The notes: generated from the letters alone by a model not told the origin. A stretch of 64,000 nt of DNA from CG1-02-35-72 sp045046885 (GCA_045046885.1 JASFYX010000046.1:1-64000), one strand, 5' to 3'. Counted from the first letter of the stretch, positions 1 to 8,686 are shown. Translations and numbers: made by a program.

Positions 1-539
1 ACTTCAACGGGGACTTTATGCAGCTTTTTAGAAAGTGCCATAATAGTATCGGTCACGTCATTTGAAGTTGTATAACCGCGAATGATTTCTACCAGTTTCA
101 TAATAGGCACAGGATTCATAAAGTGCATGCCAATAACCTTATCTGGACGTTTTGTAACAGCCGCAATTTTTGTAATTGAAATAGAGGAGGTGTTACTGGC
201 CAAAATAGTTTTGGCATCGCAAACAGCATCTAAAGTTTTAAATATATTAAGTTTTAAATCGGTGTTTTCTGTTGCTGCTTCTACAACTAAATCGACATTT
301 TTAACACCCGATTTTACATCGGTAAAAGTAGTAATATTACCTAGAGTTTCAGATTTCTGAACTTCAGTAATACGTTCTTTAGCCAACATACGGTCTAAGT
401 TTTTAGTAATGGTAGCCATCCCTTTATTTAAGGCTTCTTGACTGATATCTATTAAGTTAACATTGTAATTAAATTGTGAAAATGTGTGGGCTATACCATT
501 TCCCATGGTGCCAGCGCCTATTACTGCTATATTTTTCAT
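1..539 (-). CDS. 3-hydroxyacyl-CoA (3-hydroxybutyryl-CoA) dehydrogenase, N-terminal part, cut by window edge
   Basis: The reading frame starts at ATG 539 and stays open to base 1, so about 179 residues are visible and the C-terminus is outside the window. It opens with the Rossmann dinucleotide motif GAGTMG at residues 7-12. Further on it shows ASNTSSISIT and GMHFMNPVP, which are signatures of the NAD-binding domain of 3-hydroxyacyl-CoA dehydrogenases. The family oxidises 3-hydroxyacyl-CoA to 3-ketoacyl-CoA in fatty-acid or butanoate metabolism in the cytoplasm. Without the C-terminal domain I cannot separate a 3-hydroxybutyryl-CoA enzyme from a PaaH-type one. The next gene upstream, an oxidoreductase, ends 9 bp before this start on the same strand, so the two may be co-transcribed. 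Confidence 0.9.
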   Translation of the reverse strand, partial: MKNIAVIGAGTMGNGIAHTFSQFNYNVNLIDISQEALNKGMATITKNLDRMLAKERITEVQKSETLGNITTFTDVKSGVKNVDLVVEAATENTDLKLNIFKTLDAVCDAKTILASNTSSISITKIAAVTKRPDKVIGMHFMNPVPIMKLVEIIRGYTTSNDVTDTIMALSKKLHKVPVE

Positions 540-548
540 TTTAATATT

Positions 549-1508
549 TTAAAAATTATCTATTATTTTTTGGGCTACTTCTAAAGCTTTTGCACCATCT
601 CTAAAAGGGACTATGGGTGTTGTGTTATTGTTAATGGCATCTGCAAAAGTTTCTAATTCTTCTAAAATAGCATTGTTATTTTCTATCGTTGGATTTTCGA
701 AATAGATTTGCTTTTTAACGCCTTCAGCATTTTGTAAAATCATGGCGAATTCATCTGGGTTTTCGGGCACATCTTGCATTTTGACGATTTCACTTTTTTT
801 GGTGAGAAAATCTACCGATATATAAGCATCCTTTTGAAAGAAGCGCGTTTTACGCATATTTTTTAAAGAAATACGACTGGCGGTTAAATTGGCTACGCAA
901 CCATTTTCAAATTCCAATCGGGCATTGGCAATATCGGGCGTATCGCTAATAACAGCTACTCCGCTTGCGCTGATATGTTTTATTTTGCTTTTAACAACGC
1001 TTAAAATAATGTCGATATCGTGAATCATTAAATCTAAAACAACAGGCACATCGGTACCACGTGGATTAAATTCTGCCAAGCGATGCGTTTCTATAAACAT
1101 AGGATTATTAATAGCATCTTTGGCTGCTTTAAAAGCGGGGTTGAAACGCTCTACGTGTCCCACTTGTCCTTTTAAATCTTTTTCTCTGAGTAAGCTTTGT
1201 AATAATTTAGCTTGTCTAACTGTAGTTGTTATGGGCTTTTCTACAAAAATATATTTACCCGCTGTGATGGCCTCTACAGCACAATCGAAATGCGAAAGGG
1301 TAGGTGTTACAATATCTACAACATCTGCATGGGCAATTAAATCGGAAATGGAATCATATATTTTATATCCAAATGCTGAGGCAACTTTTAAGGCATTTTT
1401 TTTATCGGGATCGTAAAAACCAATTAATTGGTATTTAGAAGATTGGTTGAGAAGTTTTAAATGAATTTTACCAAGATGGCCAGCGCCAAGTACCCCTACT
1501 TTTAACAT
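549..1508 (-). CDS. Gfo/Idh/MocA family oxidoreductase
   Basis: A 319-residue NAD(P)-dependent sugar-type oxidoreductase. The N-terminal Rossmann motif is GAGHLGKIH and the family motif EKP follows in YIFVEKPI. A C-terminal alpha/beta substrate domain includes DLMIHDIDII. The frame is open up to an ATG at 1535, but a good -7 promoter element lies at 1524-1531, downstream of that ATG. The start at 1508, giving MLKVGVLGAG, is therefore preferred. Family members oxidise or epimerise sugars, inositol or related compounds; the substrate cannot be read from the sequence. It precedes the 3-hydroxyacyl-CoA dehydrogenase by 9 bp. Confidence 0.88.
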   Translation of the reverse strand: MLKVGVLGAGHLGKIHLKLLNQSSKYQLIGFYDPDKKNALKVASAFGYKIYDSISDLIAHADVVDIVTPTLSHFDCAVEAITAGKYIFVEKPITTTVRQAKLLQSLLREKDLKGQVGHVERFNPAFKAAKDAINNPMFIETHRLAEFNPRGTDVPVVLDLMIHDIDIILSVVKSKIKHISASGVAVISDTPDIANARLEFENGCVANLTASRISLKNMRKTRFFQKDAYISVDFLTKKSEIVKMQDVPENPDEFAMILQNAEGVKKQIYFENPTIENNNAILEELETFADAINNNTTPIVPFRDGAKALEVAQKIIDNF

Positions 1509-1523
1509 AGTATTTGTTTTGTA

Positions 1524-1531
1524 CAAAAATA
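1524..1531 (-). promoter_or_regulatory. -7 promoter element for the Gfo/Idh/MocA gene
   Basis: The minus strand reads TATTTTTG, an exact match to the Bacteroidota -7 consensus TAnnTTTG. No clear TTTG is seen at the -33 distance. The expected transcription start, near 1517, is only about 10 nt before ATG 1508 and excludes the ATG at 1535. Confidence 0.5.
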
Positions 1532-1583
1532 ACAATCTTTAGGGAGATTTTGCTACTTTTAAGACTTCAAATTTTAACAGCAA

Positions 1584-2225
1584 TTGAAAGATACATTAAA
1601 ACATCAAGGTCTTAGAAATCAGTTAGTAAAAACTTTAATACGTAAAGGTATTAACGATGAGTATGTATTAAAAGCAATAGCTAAAATTCCGCGTCATCTT
1701 TTTATGAACTCTAGCTTTGAAGCTTTTGCTTATCAAGATAAAGCTTTTCCAATCGGCGCCAATCAGACCATTTCGCAACCTTATACTGTGGCTTTTCAAT
1801 CAGAAAAATTAAAAGTAAAACCAGGATCAAAGATTTTGGAAATAGGCACAGGTTCTGGATATCAAACGGCTGTTTTACTAGAATTAAAAGCCAAAGTTTA
1901 TACCGTTGAGCGTCAAAAGGAATTGTTTAAAACAACCTCGTTGTTTTTGCCAAAAATAGGCTACAGGCCTAAAGTTATGCGTTTTGGCGATGGCTATTTG
2001 GGCTTACAAGAGTTTGCCCAATTCGACGGGATAATAGTAACTGCTGGTGCACCTTATGTGCCTAAGGCTTTGTTGAGTCAGTTAAAAGTAGGTGGTAGGT
2101 TAATTATTCCTGTTGGGAAAAGTACTCAGAAAATGACTTTGATAATCCGTAAGGAAGAAAAAGTATTTGATAAAAAAATATTGGGTGATTTTAGTTTTGT
2201 ACCCATGCTTGAAGATAAGAACTAA
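1584..2225 (+). CDS. pcm: Protein-L-isoaspartate O-methyltransferase
   Basis: A 213-residue SAM-dependent methyltransferase that repairs isoaspartyl residues in damaged proteins. The substrate-side motif GANQTISQP is at residues 58-66, and SAM motif I, EIGTGSGYQ, is at about 86-94. Length and motif order are normal for the family. The only plausible start is TTG 1584: an in-frame TAA sits at 1575-1577 and the next ATG is far into the conserved domain. A -7-like TACTTTTA lies at 1554-1561. The gene diverges from the Gfo/Idh/MocA gene and ends in a hairpin shared with the convergent cold-shock gene. Confidence 0.95.
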   Translation: MKDTLKHQGLRNQLVKTLIRKGINDEYVLKAIAKIPRHLFMNSSFEAFAYQDKAFPIGANQTISQPYTVAFQSEKLKVKPGSKILEIGTGSGYQTAVLLELKAKVYTVERQKELFKTTSLFLPKIGYRPKVMRFGDGYLGLQEFAQFDGIIVTAGAPYVPKALLSQLKVGGRLIIPVGKSTQKMTLIIRKEEKVFDKKILGDFSFVPMLEDKN

Positions 2226-2226
2226 A

Positions 2227-2250
2227 AAAACCCGCTAAAAAGCGGGTTTT
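2227..2250. terminator. Bidirectional rho-independent terminator between pcm and the cold-shock gene
   Basis: A perfect 10-bp stem (AAAACCCGCT with AGCGGGTTTT) closes a 4-nt AAAA loop. It has A-rich and T-rich flanks, so it can act on both strands. It lies just after the pcm stop and 28 bp past the end of the convergent cold-shock gene. Confidence 0.85.
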
Positions 2251-2278
2251 ATAATTTTTTAAAAGTTAAAAACAAATG

Positions 2279-2470
2279 TTAAGCAATTTTAACATTAACT
2301 GCGTTTAAACCTTTTCTACCTTCTGCCAATTCGAATTCTACTGTGTCACCTTCTTTAATTTGATCAATTACTCCAGAAACGTGGACGAAATACTCATTGT
2401 TTGTTTCTTCTTCAATAACAAAACCAAAACCTTTGGCTTCATTGAAAAATTTTACTGTACCTTTTTTCAT
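2279..2470 (-). CDS. Cold-shock domain protein (CspA family)
   Basis: A 63-residue single cold-shock domain that binds single-stranded RNA or DNA. RNP1 is present as KGFGFV near residues 13-18. RNP2 appears as YFVHVS near 27-32, slightly diverged from the usual IFVHFS. The length is typical for a stand-alone CSP acting as an RNA chaperone. It is monocistronic, with a -7 element 24 bp upstream and a terminator downstream. Confidence 0.95.
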   Translation of the reverse strand: MKKGTVKFFNEAKGFGFVIEEETNNEYFVHVSGVIDQIKEGDTVEFELAEGRKGLNAVNVKIA

Positions 2471-2493
2471 TGTAAATAGTTAATTATAAAAGA

Positions 2494-2501
2494 CAAATAT
2501 A
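2494..2501 (-). promoter_or_regulatory. -7 promoter element for the cold-shock gene
   Basis: TATATTTG on the minus strand matches TAnnTTTG exactly. No TTTG is seen 19-21 nt upstream. The predicted 5' UTR is short, about 17 nt. Confidence 0.45.
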
Positions 2502-2539
2502 ATGTTAAAATAATTAAAATGATATTTTTTAATAATTTT

Positions 2540-3232
2540 TTATAAAAAATTTAAAACTTCTGTAAGATATTTTATTTCTTTGAAATGCGTCTGGTTGTTA
2601 ATCTTAGCTATTTTTTCATGCGCCCAAGTAGTGTGATAGGGCACGTGAACAGCGTAAGCACCAATGTCTAAAACCGGTATGCAATCTGATTTTAACGAGT
2701 TGCCAATCATTAAAAAATCAGTCGGATTTATTTCGAGATGTTTTAACATTTTGGCGTAGTCTTCGGGTTTTTTATCACTCATTATTTCTATGTGATGGAA
2801 GTACTTTTTTAACTTAGAATTTTTGAGTTTTCTTTCTTGGTCGAGTAAATCACCTTTGGTAGCCACTATGAGTTTGTAGTTTTTTTTGGAGAGTTTTTCT
2901 AAAACTTTTTCTACACCTTCTAATAAAATTATAGGCTTGTTTATTAACTCTTTACCGAGTTCTATAATCTTATTAAGAATAAGCGGTGACACTTTATTAT
3001 TACTTATTTTACAAGCTGTTTCTATCATAGAGAGCACAAATCCTTTAGCGCCAAATCCGTAAAGGGCTAAATTTTGCATTTCTATTTTAAATAAGGCATC
3101 GTTTATTTTTTCTTTAGGGATGTAGGCCGATAATAATTCACAAAAAATATTTTCTGTTTCTCTGTAATAAGGTTCGTTTACCCAAAGCGTGTCGTCGGCA
3201 TCAAAGCCAATATATTTAAAGTCGTGTTTCAT
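2540..3232 (-). CDS. HAD-superfamily hydrolase
   Basis: A 230-residue HAD phosphatase. Motif I is DADDT at residues 11-15, with D11 the expected nucleophile and D13 the acid/base. Motif II lies in VATKGD and motif III/IV in IGNSLKSD, about residue 177. The helical cap between motif I and II is of the C1 type, as in phosphoglycolate-phosphatase-like enzymes. The substrate is unknown. The start is 1 bp after the stop of the upstream S1-domain gene (3234), so the two are translationally coupled. Confidence 0.88.
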   Translation of the reverse strand: MKHDFKYIGFDADDTLWVNEPYYRETENIFCELLSAYIPKEKINDALFKIEMQNLALYGFGAKGFVLSMIETACKISNNKVSPLILNKIIELGKELINKPIILLEGVEKVLEKLSKKNYKLIVATKGDLLDQERKLKNSKLKKYFHHIEIMSDKKPEDYAKMLKHLEINPTDFLMIGNSLKSDCIPVLDIGAYAVHVPYHTTWAHEKIAKINNQTHFKEIKYLTEVLNFL

Positions 3233-3233
3233 T

Positions 3234-4067
3234 TTAAAGGAGTGTTATACCATCACTATCAATAGTAACTTTTTTCTCTCTGTATAGAGCTCCCAAAGCT
3301 TTTTTAAAGGCTTTTTTACTGATGCCAAATCGTAAATTAATAGCGTCTGGCGAACTTTTATCGTTGAGCGCTATATAACCATTATTCTTAACTAAATCGT
3401 CATATATTAATTGCGTATTTGCGTCATTAAAATTTTGGTAGCCAATTGGTTGTAATGAGATATCTAATTTATTGTCTTCACGTATTTTTTTAATATATCC
3501 TGTTAATTTATCACCAATATTTAAGGTGGTGAATATTTCGTTATCATAAACCAATCCTAAATGATTGTTGTTGACAATAACAGAAAAACCAATATCAGAT
3601 TTGTGCATAATCATGATAGCGACTTTATCGCCTTCGGCAACAGCCAGATTATCATTTTGCAAGAATTTTTCAATTTTATTACTGGCATAAAGGCGGTCGG
3701 TTTTGGTATCGATATCTAAAAAAACAATATACCATCTGCCCACTTCTAAGCGTTGCCGCTGCTCGCTATAAGGCACCATAAGGTCTTTAACCATACCCCA
3801 ATCCATAAACGCCCCTACGGTAGAAATGTCTGTGCATTGTAAAAAAGCAAACTGATTTAGCAATATTTTTGGCGTGTCTGTAACGGCTACCTTTCTATTT
3901 TCGGAATCTAGATATACAAACACTTTTAAGGTTTCGTATATTTTGAATTCTGAAGGACAATATTTGTTGGGTAATAAAATTTCTTCGCCCTCTTTATCGG
4001 CCAAATATATGCCTACACTAGATTCTCTTATAATGTCTAAAGCGTTGTATTTTCCTATTTCTATCAC
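3234..4067 (-). CDS. CvfB-like S1 RNA-binding protein
   Basis: About 277 residues resembling CvfB/YitL proteins: tandem S1-like OB domains followed by a C-terminal winged-helix segment (FGISKKAFKKALGALYR). Relatives bind RNA and influence expression of virulence or stress genes; the target here is unknown. The frame is open to an ATG at 4106. However, an exact -7 element (TACTTTTG) lies at 4084-4091, so that ATG would precede the transcript. The GTG at 4067 gives VIEIGKYNAL, which fits the usual start of this family. It is followed 1 bp later by the HAD hydrolase. Confidence 0.82.
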   Translation of the reverse strand: MIEIGKYNALDIIRESSVGIYLADKEGEEILLPNKYCPSEFKIYETLKVFVYLDSENRKVAVTDTPKILLNQFAFLQCTDISTVGAFMDWGMVKDLMVPYSEQRQRLEVGRWYIVFLDIDTKTDRLYASNKIEKFLQNDNLAVAEGDKVAIMIMHKSDIGFSVIVNNNHLGLVYDNEIFTTLNIGDKLTGYIKKIREDNKLDISLQPIGYQNFNDANTQLIYDDLVKNNGYIALNDKSSPDAINLRFGISKKAFKKALGALYREKKVTIDSDGITLL

Positions 4068-4083
4068 TTGTTTAGATTTTGTG

Positions 4084-4091
4084 CAAAAGTA
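4084..4091 (-). promoter_or_regulatory. -7 promoter element for the CvfB-like gene
   Basis: TACTTTTG on the minus strand matches TAnnTTTG. The predicted transcription start is near 4077, about 10 nt before GTG 4067. This decides the start codon. No clear -33 TTTG was found. Confidence 0.5.
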
Positions 4092-4148
4092 GCTTTTTTG
4101 ACACATTCTGAACCATTTTTTATGGTAGGAATTTTCTAATCAATATAA

Positions 4149-4607
4149 TTATTTTTCATATTTAGATAGCAAAACATTGGTTTGTGCTTGTAATTTTTTT
4201 CTAAAAAAGGACGTCCATCCTATTAAATAACCAGTAGTACCAAAAGCTTGTTGTGCCCAATGGGATAAATTAAAATTGTCTGTATGCCTTATAATTTTAC
4301 CATCTTTAAATTCAAATACGGCCGTAATTTTATTGTGGACTTTTCTACCAGTTTTGCTAAAGGTGTAATGGGCTTCCCAGTTAGCAGTACCAATATTATT
4401 TTTAAAAGTAATATTTGAGTAACTAATTTTAAAGTCTTTCCCTTTCTGATTTTGGCATAACATGCACCACATATTTTTGGCTTTAGCGCCTTTTAAAACA
4501 CCAAAAGCGGGGTCTTTAAAGACAATGTCTTTATGATAACAGTTAGTCATGGTTTCTGAATCTAGGTTTTTAAAAGCGCTGTAAAATTTTTCTATTAAAG
4601 CTTTCAT
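4149..4607 (-). CDS. NTF2-like / SnoaL-like domain protein
   Basis: A 152-residue protein whose first 115 residues have the NTF2-like cone fold pattern: an N-terminal helix with FYSAFKNLD, then YHKDIVFKDPAFG, then strands ending in AVFEFKDGKIIRHTDN. No signal peptide is seen. Members are small ligand-binding or isomerase-like proteins, and no substrate can be inferred. The start is 4 bp past the stop of the last DUF6090 gene (4612), so it is probably the final gene of that array's transcript. Confidence 0.8.
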   Translation of the reverse strand: MKALIEKFYSAFKNLDSETMTNCYHKDIVFKDPAFGVLKGAKAKNMWCMLCQNQKGKDFKISYSNITFKNNIGTANWEAHYTFSKTGRKVHNKITAVFEFKDGKIIRHTDNFNLSHWAQQAFGTTGYLIGWTSFFRKKLQAQTNVLLSKYEK

Positions 4608-4611
4608 ATTT

Positions 4612-5343
4612 TTAATTTGTGTTTTTACTTTCTATTCTTTTTATAAGCATTGCTGCATTTTTGCTAAAGGATTTATATTGTTTTGACAGTATATTAGTCA
4701 TAGAATAAAACATGGCTACTCTGTTTTTATAGTCTTGAGAATTAACAGCGTAGTCTATAAATCCATCTGAATTCCGTTCAGTCATAAAATCTGAAAACCA
4801 AGGTTGCGTTGTTTTCCAATAGTGATAATTTTCACTAAAATCTTCTGATCTTAAATCTTCATTAATTTGTATTTCATTTAATTGCTGGGTATAAAACTGT
4901 ACAATATCTACTGATAAACTATCGATACCTGATGCAGCGTTTTTGTAATTTTTTAATAAGTTATAACCTCTAACGTCGAGAGATAAATCGGGAAATCCCG
5001 CGATAAGACCTGTACATCCTTTGCAATCTAAGTAGTCTTTTTTAGTCATTTTGCCATCTAGTACTTTATTAAATAGCGGTTTTAAATTTTCAAATATTTT
5101 TATTATTCTGTCAATATCGGCAATATCATTTTTTAAATCTTGGACTACTATAGCATAAATGTTATGGAGTGTTTTTTGTTCTTTTTGGGCTTCGGCCCAA
5201 TTGTTAATACTTAAAGCAATGAGAATACCAAAAACTACCAGAACTATTTCGCCAATGGCGTATTTTAAATAATTTGCAGTACGTGTTGCAGAAGGTTTGT
5301 CTGCAACGAGTTGTTTTCTGATGTTGTTGAATAGTTTTGCCAT
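4612..5343 (-). CDS. DUF6090 family membrane protein, copy 1 (most downstream)
   Basis: 243 residues. It begins with the block shared by all copies here: a basic amphipathic start (MAKLFNNIRKQL) and a single membrane helix at about residues 29-47 (GEIVLVVFGILIALSINNW). A unique helical remainder follows. The positive-inside rule predicts a cytoplasmic N-terminus and an extracytoplasmic C-terminal domain. This copy alone has a CxxC pair (C107 and C110, in DCKGC), which could form a disulfide or bind metal. Function unknown. It is followed 4 bp later by the NTF2-like gene. A 342-bp stretch with a repeat and a tiny ORF separates it from copy 2. Confidence 0.85.
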   Translation of the reverse strand: MAKLFNNIRKQLVADKPSATRTANYLKYAIGEIVLVVFGILIALSINNWAEAQKEQKTLHNIYAIVVQDLKNDIADIDRIIKIFENLKPLFNKVLDGKMTKKDYLDCKGCTGLIAGFPDLSLDVRGYNLLKNYKNAASGIDSLSVDIVQFYTQQLNEIQINEDLRSEDFSENYHYWKTTQPWFSDFMTERNSDGFIDYAVNSQDYKNRVAMFYSMTNILSKQYKSFSKNAAMLIKRIESKNTN

Positions 5344-5360
5344 ATAGATTAATTTATTTT

Positions 5361-5415
5361 GTCATTTTAATTCCCAAAATTTTGGGAGAGATACCTCGAC
5401 TCCGCTCGGTATGAC
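5361..5415. repeat. REP-like palindromic repeat
   Basis: Inverted ends GTCAT (5361-5365) and ATGAC (5411-5415) bracket a perfect 16-bp palindrome (TCCCAAAATTTTGGGA, 5372-5387) and a CTCGACTCCGCTCGG segment. The same end sequences and a related CTCGACTGCGCTCG core recur at 17381-17424, which points to a dispersed non-coding repeat family. Confidence 0.6.
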
Positions 5416-5505
5416 GGGTGCGATAGTATTTAATTAGGTTATAGTTATGTTGTTATTAACCTCTATATTTCCCCTTCTAAGGAGGGGGAGGATTTGTTTG
5501 TTAAT

Positions 5506-5631
5506 TTAATTTTTTTCATCTTCTTCATCATCCTCTACTTTTTTACTTTTTTTATAGCCAACAACAAGCCTTACCCCTAATCTTGCAAATAGGATAATAG
5601 CTATAACCATTACAATATTAAATCCGTCCAT
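5506..5631 (-). CDS. Small single-span membrane protein (41 residues)
   Basis: An ATG at 5631 opens a 41-residue frame ending at TAA 5506-5508. The N-terminal half is one hydrophobic helix (IVMVIAIILFARLGVRLVV). The C-terminal half is charged: a lysine cluster, then an acidic tail (KVEDDEEDEKN). This layout is typical of real small membrane proteins rather than random translation. It lies in the same orientation inside the DUF6090 run, 54 bp after copy 2 ends. I do not recognise a family. No strong ribosome binding site is visible, as is common in this phylum. Confidence 0.55.
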   Translation of the reverse strand: MDGFNIVMVIAIILFARLGVRLVVGYKKSKKVEDDEEDEKN

Positions 5632-5685
5632 TTTTTTATAAAGATAAGAGTTTAGCTAAAACCAATTTTCTTAAAATTTCATATT

Positions 5686-6426
5686 TTAGTTTTTTAAAAT
5701 TTTGAGATGTTTGTCTAAAAGTAGTTTGAGCTTTGCTAGATTATTTAAACCCCTTTTAAGCACATTTGTTGTAGAAATTCTATTTTCTAAATTAATTTTA
5801 AGCGCTGTTTTAAAAAAACTGTCATTTTCTAATTTTACATAATCATTTGGAATGCCATATTCTCCAAAACTCCAATCCGCAAAGTTATGTCGAACGTAAG
5901 GCAGCAGTACATTATTAAATTCGCCATCATCATCATTTGTTTCACTATATATAGACGTCACAGTGTATTCGTAATATATAATAAGTGCATGTCGTAATTT
6001 TAAATCTTCAATTTTTTCAACACCTATTTTTTTTAAGAGATCGTACCCATTTGATACTAAAATACTATTACGTCTTAGCATAACATGTCCCAAACTTTTA
6101 TTAATACTACTATCTAATGGTTGTTTATCGTCTAAACGTTTTATCAGTTTTTTTTGAATATTAACATCTTCAAAATTTTGTTTATAAACTCTGGTAATTA
6201 CTATACTATCTGTAACAAGGTTATTTCTTACTTCGGTAAGTATTTTTGTAATTTGATTGTTTTCTTTTTTATGTTCATTCCAATTGTTAATACTTAACGC
6301 AATGAGAATACCAAAAACCACCAAGACAATCTCGCCAATGGCATATTTAAGGTAGTTTACTGTACGGGTTGTAGAAGGTTTATCTGCAACTAATTTTTTA
6401 CGGATATTGTTAAATAGTTTTGCCAT
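5686..6426 (-). CDS. DUF6090 family membrane protein, copy 2
   Basis: 246 residues from ATG 6426, the start that aligns with MAKLFNNIRKK in its paralogs. The longer frame to 6450 would overlap copy 3 and add an unrelated MPFLKQNK. The membrane helix is at about 29-47. The C-terminal domain is predicted helical and carries the weakly conserved central motif of the array as YDLLKKIGVEKIEDLKLRHA. The start is 1 bp after the copy 3 stop (6428), so coupled translation is likely. Confidence 0.87.
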   Translation of the reverse strand: MAKLFNNIRKKLVADKPSTTRTVNYLKYAIGEIVLVVFGILIALSINNWNEHKKENNQITKILTEVRNNLVTDSIVITRVYKQNFEDVNIQKKLIKRLDDKQPLDSSINKSLGHVMLRRNSILVSNGYDLLKKIGVEKIEDLKLRHALIIYYEYTVTSIYSETNDDDGEFNNVLLPYVRHNFADWSFGEYGIPNDYVKLENDSFFKTALKINLENRISTTNVLKRGLNNLAKLKLLLDKHLKILKN

Positions 6427-6427
6427 T

Positions 6428-7183
6428 TTATTCTGTTTTAGAAAGGGCAATAATTTTACTAATAGTCTTTTTTATGGTTGTTAATTCTATAACGTTTTTT
6501 AATGTGCCTTTTGAACCATTTCCAATAATATTTTGTAAGTTATTTTGCCTGCCATATAGTTGATTTTCAAACTCGATTGTTGTTAAAAATTTTAAATCTA
6601 ACCTCTTATCTTTAAAACTTCCTCTAAAAGGTGAGTGTCTATTAAAATAAGGCATTATATGATTAATCAGATTATTAGCAGCTATAATTTCTTCTTCTTG
6701 ATAATCTGCCAAAACATCATTCCAACTAATTAAAAGTCGGCGTAGCGTGTCGTTAGAAATTATTTCGAAAGTAGAAGTATTTACCAAAGATTTTATGACG
6801 CCTTGCGATGGGTTAAAAGTATAACGATAATCAAATCCGTCAAATTTATTAGATAGAGAATCTAGATTAATTTTTTTTAAATTAATGGGGAATTCTGCTA
6901 TAACGGCATTGACACTTTTTAAAGCTATATTGTGGTATTTTAATACGGTATCGAGCTGGATTTCATTGTTTATAAACTCTTGGTGTAGCTCTGTTAATAA
7001 AACCTTTTCTTTATGAGAGGCCACCCTATTTTGATTCCAATTATTAACCTGTAAAGCCAATAAAATACCTACCATCACCAACACAATCTCGCCAATGGCA
7101 TATTTAAGGTAGTTTGCTGTTCTTGCAGTTGATGGTTTATCAGCAACTAATTTTTTACGGATATTGTTAAATAGTTTTGCCAT
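6428..7183 (-). CDS. DUF6090 family membrane protein, copy 3
   Basis: 251 residues. The anchor differs slightly (VLVMVGILLALQVNNW). The rest is helical, with the central motif as LVNTSTFEIISNDTLRRLL. The first base of its ATG (7183) is also the last base of the copy 4 stop, a TAATG junction typical of translational coupling. Function unknown. Confidence 0.87.
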   Translation of the reverse strand: MAKLFNNIRKKLVADKPSTARTANYLKYAIGEIVLVMVGILLALQVNNWNQNRVASHKEKVLLTELHQEFINNEIQLDTVLKYHNIALKSVNAVIAEFPINLKKINLDSLSNKFDGFDYRYTFNPSQGVIKSLVNTSTFEIISNDTLRRLLISWNDVLADYQEEEIIAANNLINHIMPYFNRHSPFRGSFKDKRLDLKFLTTIEFENQLYGRQNNLQNIIGNGSKGTLKNVIELTTIKKTISKIIALSKTE

Positions 7184-7953
7184 TATTTTTTAAGTTCTTT
7201 TTGGATTAGGGCTACCAATTTATCTGTATGCTTTAGAAGTGAATCTGTTCTAGACTGCACTCTTGTTATACGCCAATATTGAATTGCCATAATGTTCGAA
7301 AATTCAGGCTTTTGCAAAATCACCCGTGGGTCTATAATGAAACGAGATTTAAAATAACGTGAATCATCTTTATTGAATTGGAAATCTACGTTATCCCATT
7401 GTAGCCATTTATTAGCATATGGAATAAATTGTTGGGAAAACTCTTGAGCCCAATCATTTTCTTCACCTTCAAGCTCTTTTAGGTAAGAAGACCACTTGCT
7501 TATACTCCTCCTAATTTTTTCGTTAGTAAGAAGGTTTAATTTACCTGAACCCTGTATATCTTCTAGTATATCAATGGAAACTTTACATTTTAGGGTACTC
7601 CCAATGTCTCCAATAATACGATTTATATTATCTGTGTTTAATGGGCTAAGCTTTGGTCCAATTTGCATTCTAATACTATCTCCAGATAATCTCATTTTTA
7701 TAATATGATCCTTACAAGATTGAATCGAATTTCTATTCTCTTTAAATTCACTAGCTAAAGCTTTAAGTGTAGAAATCTCAACTTTTTGTTGTTGTTTGTT
7801 TTGATTCCAAGTATTAATACTTAAAGCAATGAGAATACCAATAACCACCAATACAATCTCGCCAATGGCATATTTTAGGTAGTTTGCTGTTCGTGCAGTT
7901 GATGGCTTTTCTGAAACCAGTTTCTTTCGGATGTTGTTAAATAATTTTGCCAT
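7183..7953 (-). CDS. DUF6090 family membrane protein, copy 4
   Basis: 256 residues. The shared anchor reads VLVVIGILIALSINTW. The extracytoplasmic part carries the central motif as LEDIQGSGKLNLLTNEKIRR, the clearest example in the array, and a long amphipathic C-terminal helix. Coupled to copy 3 by TAATG and 7 bp downstream of copy 5. Confidence 0.87.
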   Translation of the reverse strand: MAKLFNNIRKKLVSEKPSTARTANYLKYAIGEIVLVVIGILIALSINTWNQNKQQQKVEISTLKALASEFKENRNSIQSCKDHIIKMRLSGDSIRMQIGPKLSPLNTDNINRIIGDIGSTLKCKVSIDILEDIQGSGKLNLLTNEKIRRSISKWSSYLKELEGEENDWAQEFSQQFIPYANKWLQWDNVDFQFNKDDSRYFKSRFIIDPRVILQKPEFSNIMAIQYWRITRVQSRTDSLLKHTDKLVALIQKELKK

Positions 7954-7960
7954 AGTTATA

Positions 7961-8677
7961 TTAATTAAGTTCGTCTGAAACCAAATTAATTAAGCTTTTA
8001 ATTTCTACTAAGTTTTGTTGAGAAAGAAAAGTATATTCCTTGTTTCGTGCTTGTAAATAGTCTAATTTTAATGTGAACTCTGGATTTTTAATATCTTCCC
8101 ACGATTTTAATTTCCTACTGGTTCTGTCATAATATTTATCTCTATCTAAATCAATATTTCCTATGGTTTTATCTAGAATTTCACCGTTATAAACCAGGCG
8201 TTTATAAAAATGATTGTATAAGTTCATGATGGTGTATTTAAGTTTGTTATTGTTTAAATTTTCTATTTTACCGGCAGATAAACCCGAATCATAAACACCT
8301 GTTGTAGGGAAAAAAGTAGTTTGAAATATTGTTAAAGAATACATAGAATCTATTTTAGATTTATCTTTAATAGTGGCTGTTTTCATAAGAACTTTTAGTT
8401 TAATACAAGTATTACCTACTCTTCTTTGTCCAGTATCAACTTTTTCAAGTTGAAGAAGATTACTTTTTAATTCGCTTTTTAAATCTATTAAAAAACGCTG
8501 TTCCCATTTATTCATTTTTTTAGTCTCATTCCAATTATTGATTTGTAAGGCCAACAATATGCCAATCATAACCAATATAATTTCGCCAATGGCATATTTG
8601 AGGTAATTTGCGCTACGGGCTGTAGAGGGTTTATCTGCAACCAGTTTTTTACGGATGTTGTTAAATAGTTTTGCCAT
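7961..8677 (-). CDS. DUF6090 family membrane protein, copy 5
   Basis: 238 residues, the shortest copy. The membrane anchor is at about 29-47 (ILVMIGILLALQINNW). Next come helices with LKSELKSNLLQLEKV and the central motif as YDSGLSAGKIENLNNNKLKY. It starts 9 bp after copy 6 ends. Function unknown. Confidence 0.87.
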   Translation of the reverse strand: MAKLFNNIRKKLVADKPSTARSANYLKYAIGEIILVMIGILLALQINNWNETKKMNKWEQRFLIDLKSELKSNLLQLEKVDTGQRRVGNTCIKLKVLMKTATIKDKSKIDSMYSLTIFQTTFFPTTGVYDSGLSAGKIENLNNNKLKYTIMNLYNHFYKRLVYNGEILDKTIGNIDLDRDKYYDRTSRKLKSWEDIKNPEFTLKLDYLQARNKEYTFLSQQNLVEIKSLINLVSDELN

Positions 8678-8686
8678 AATTAATAT

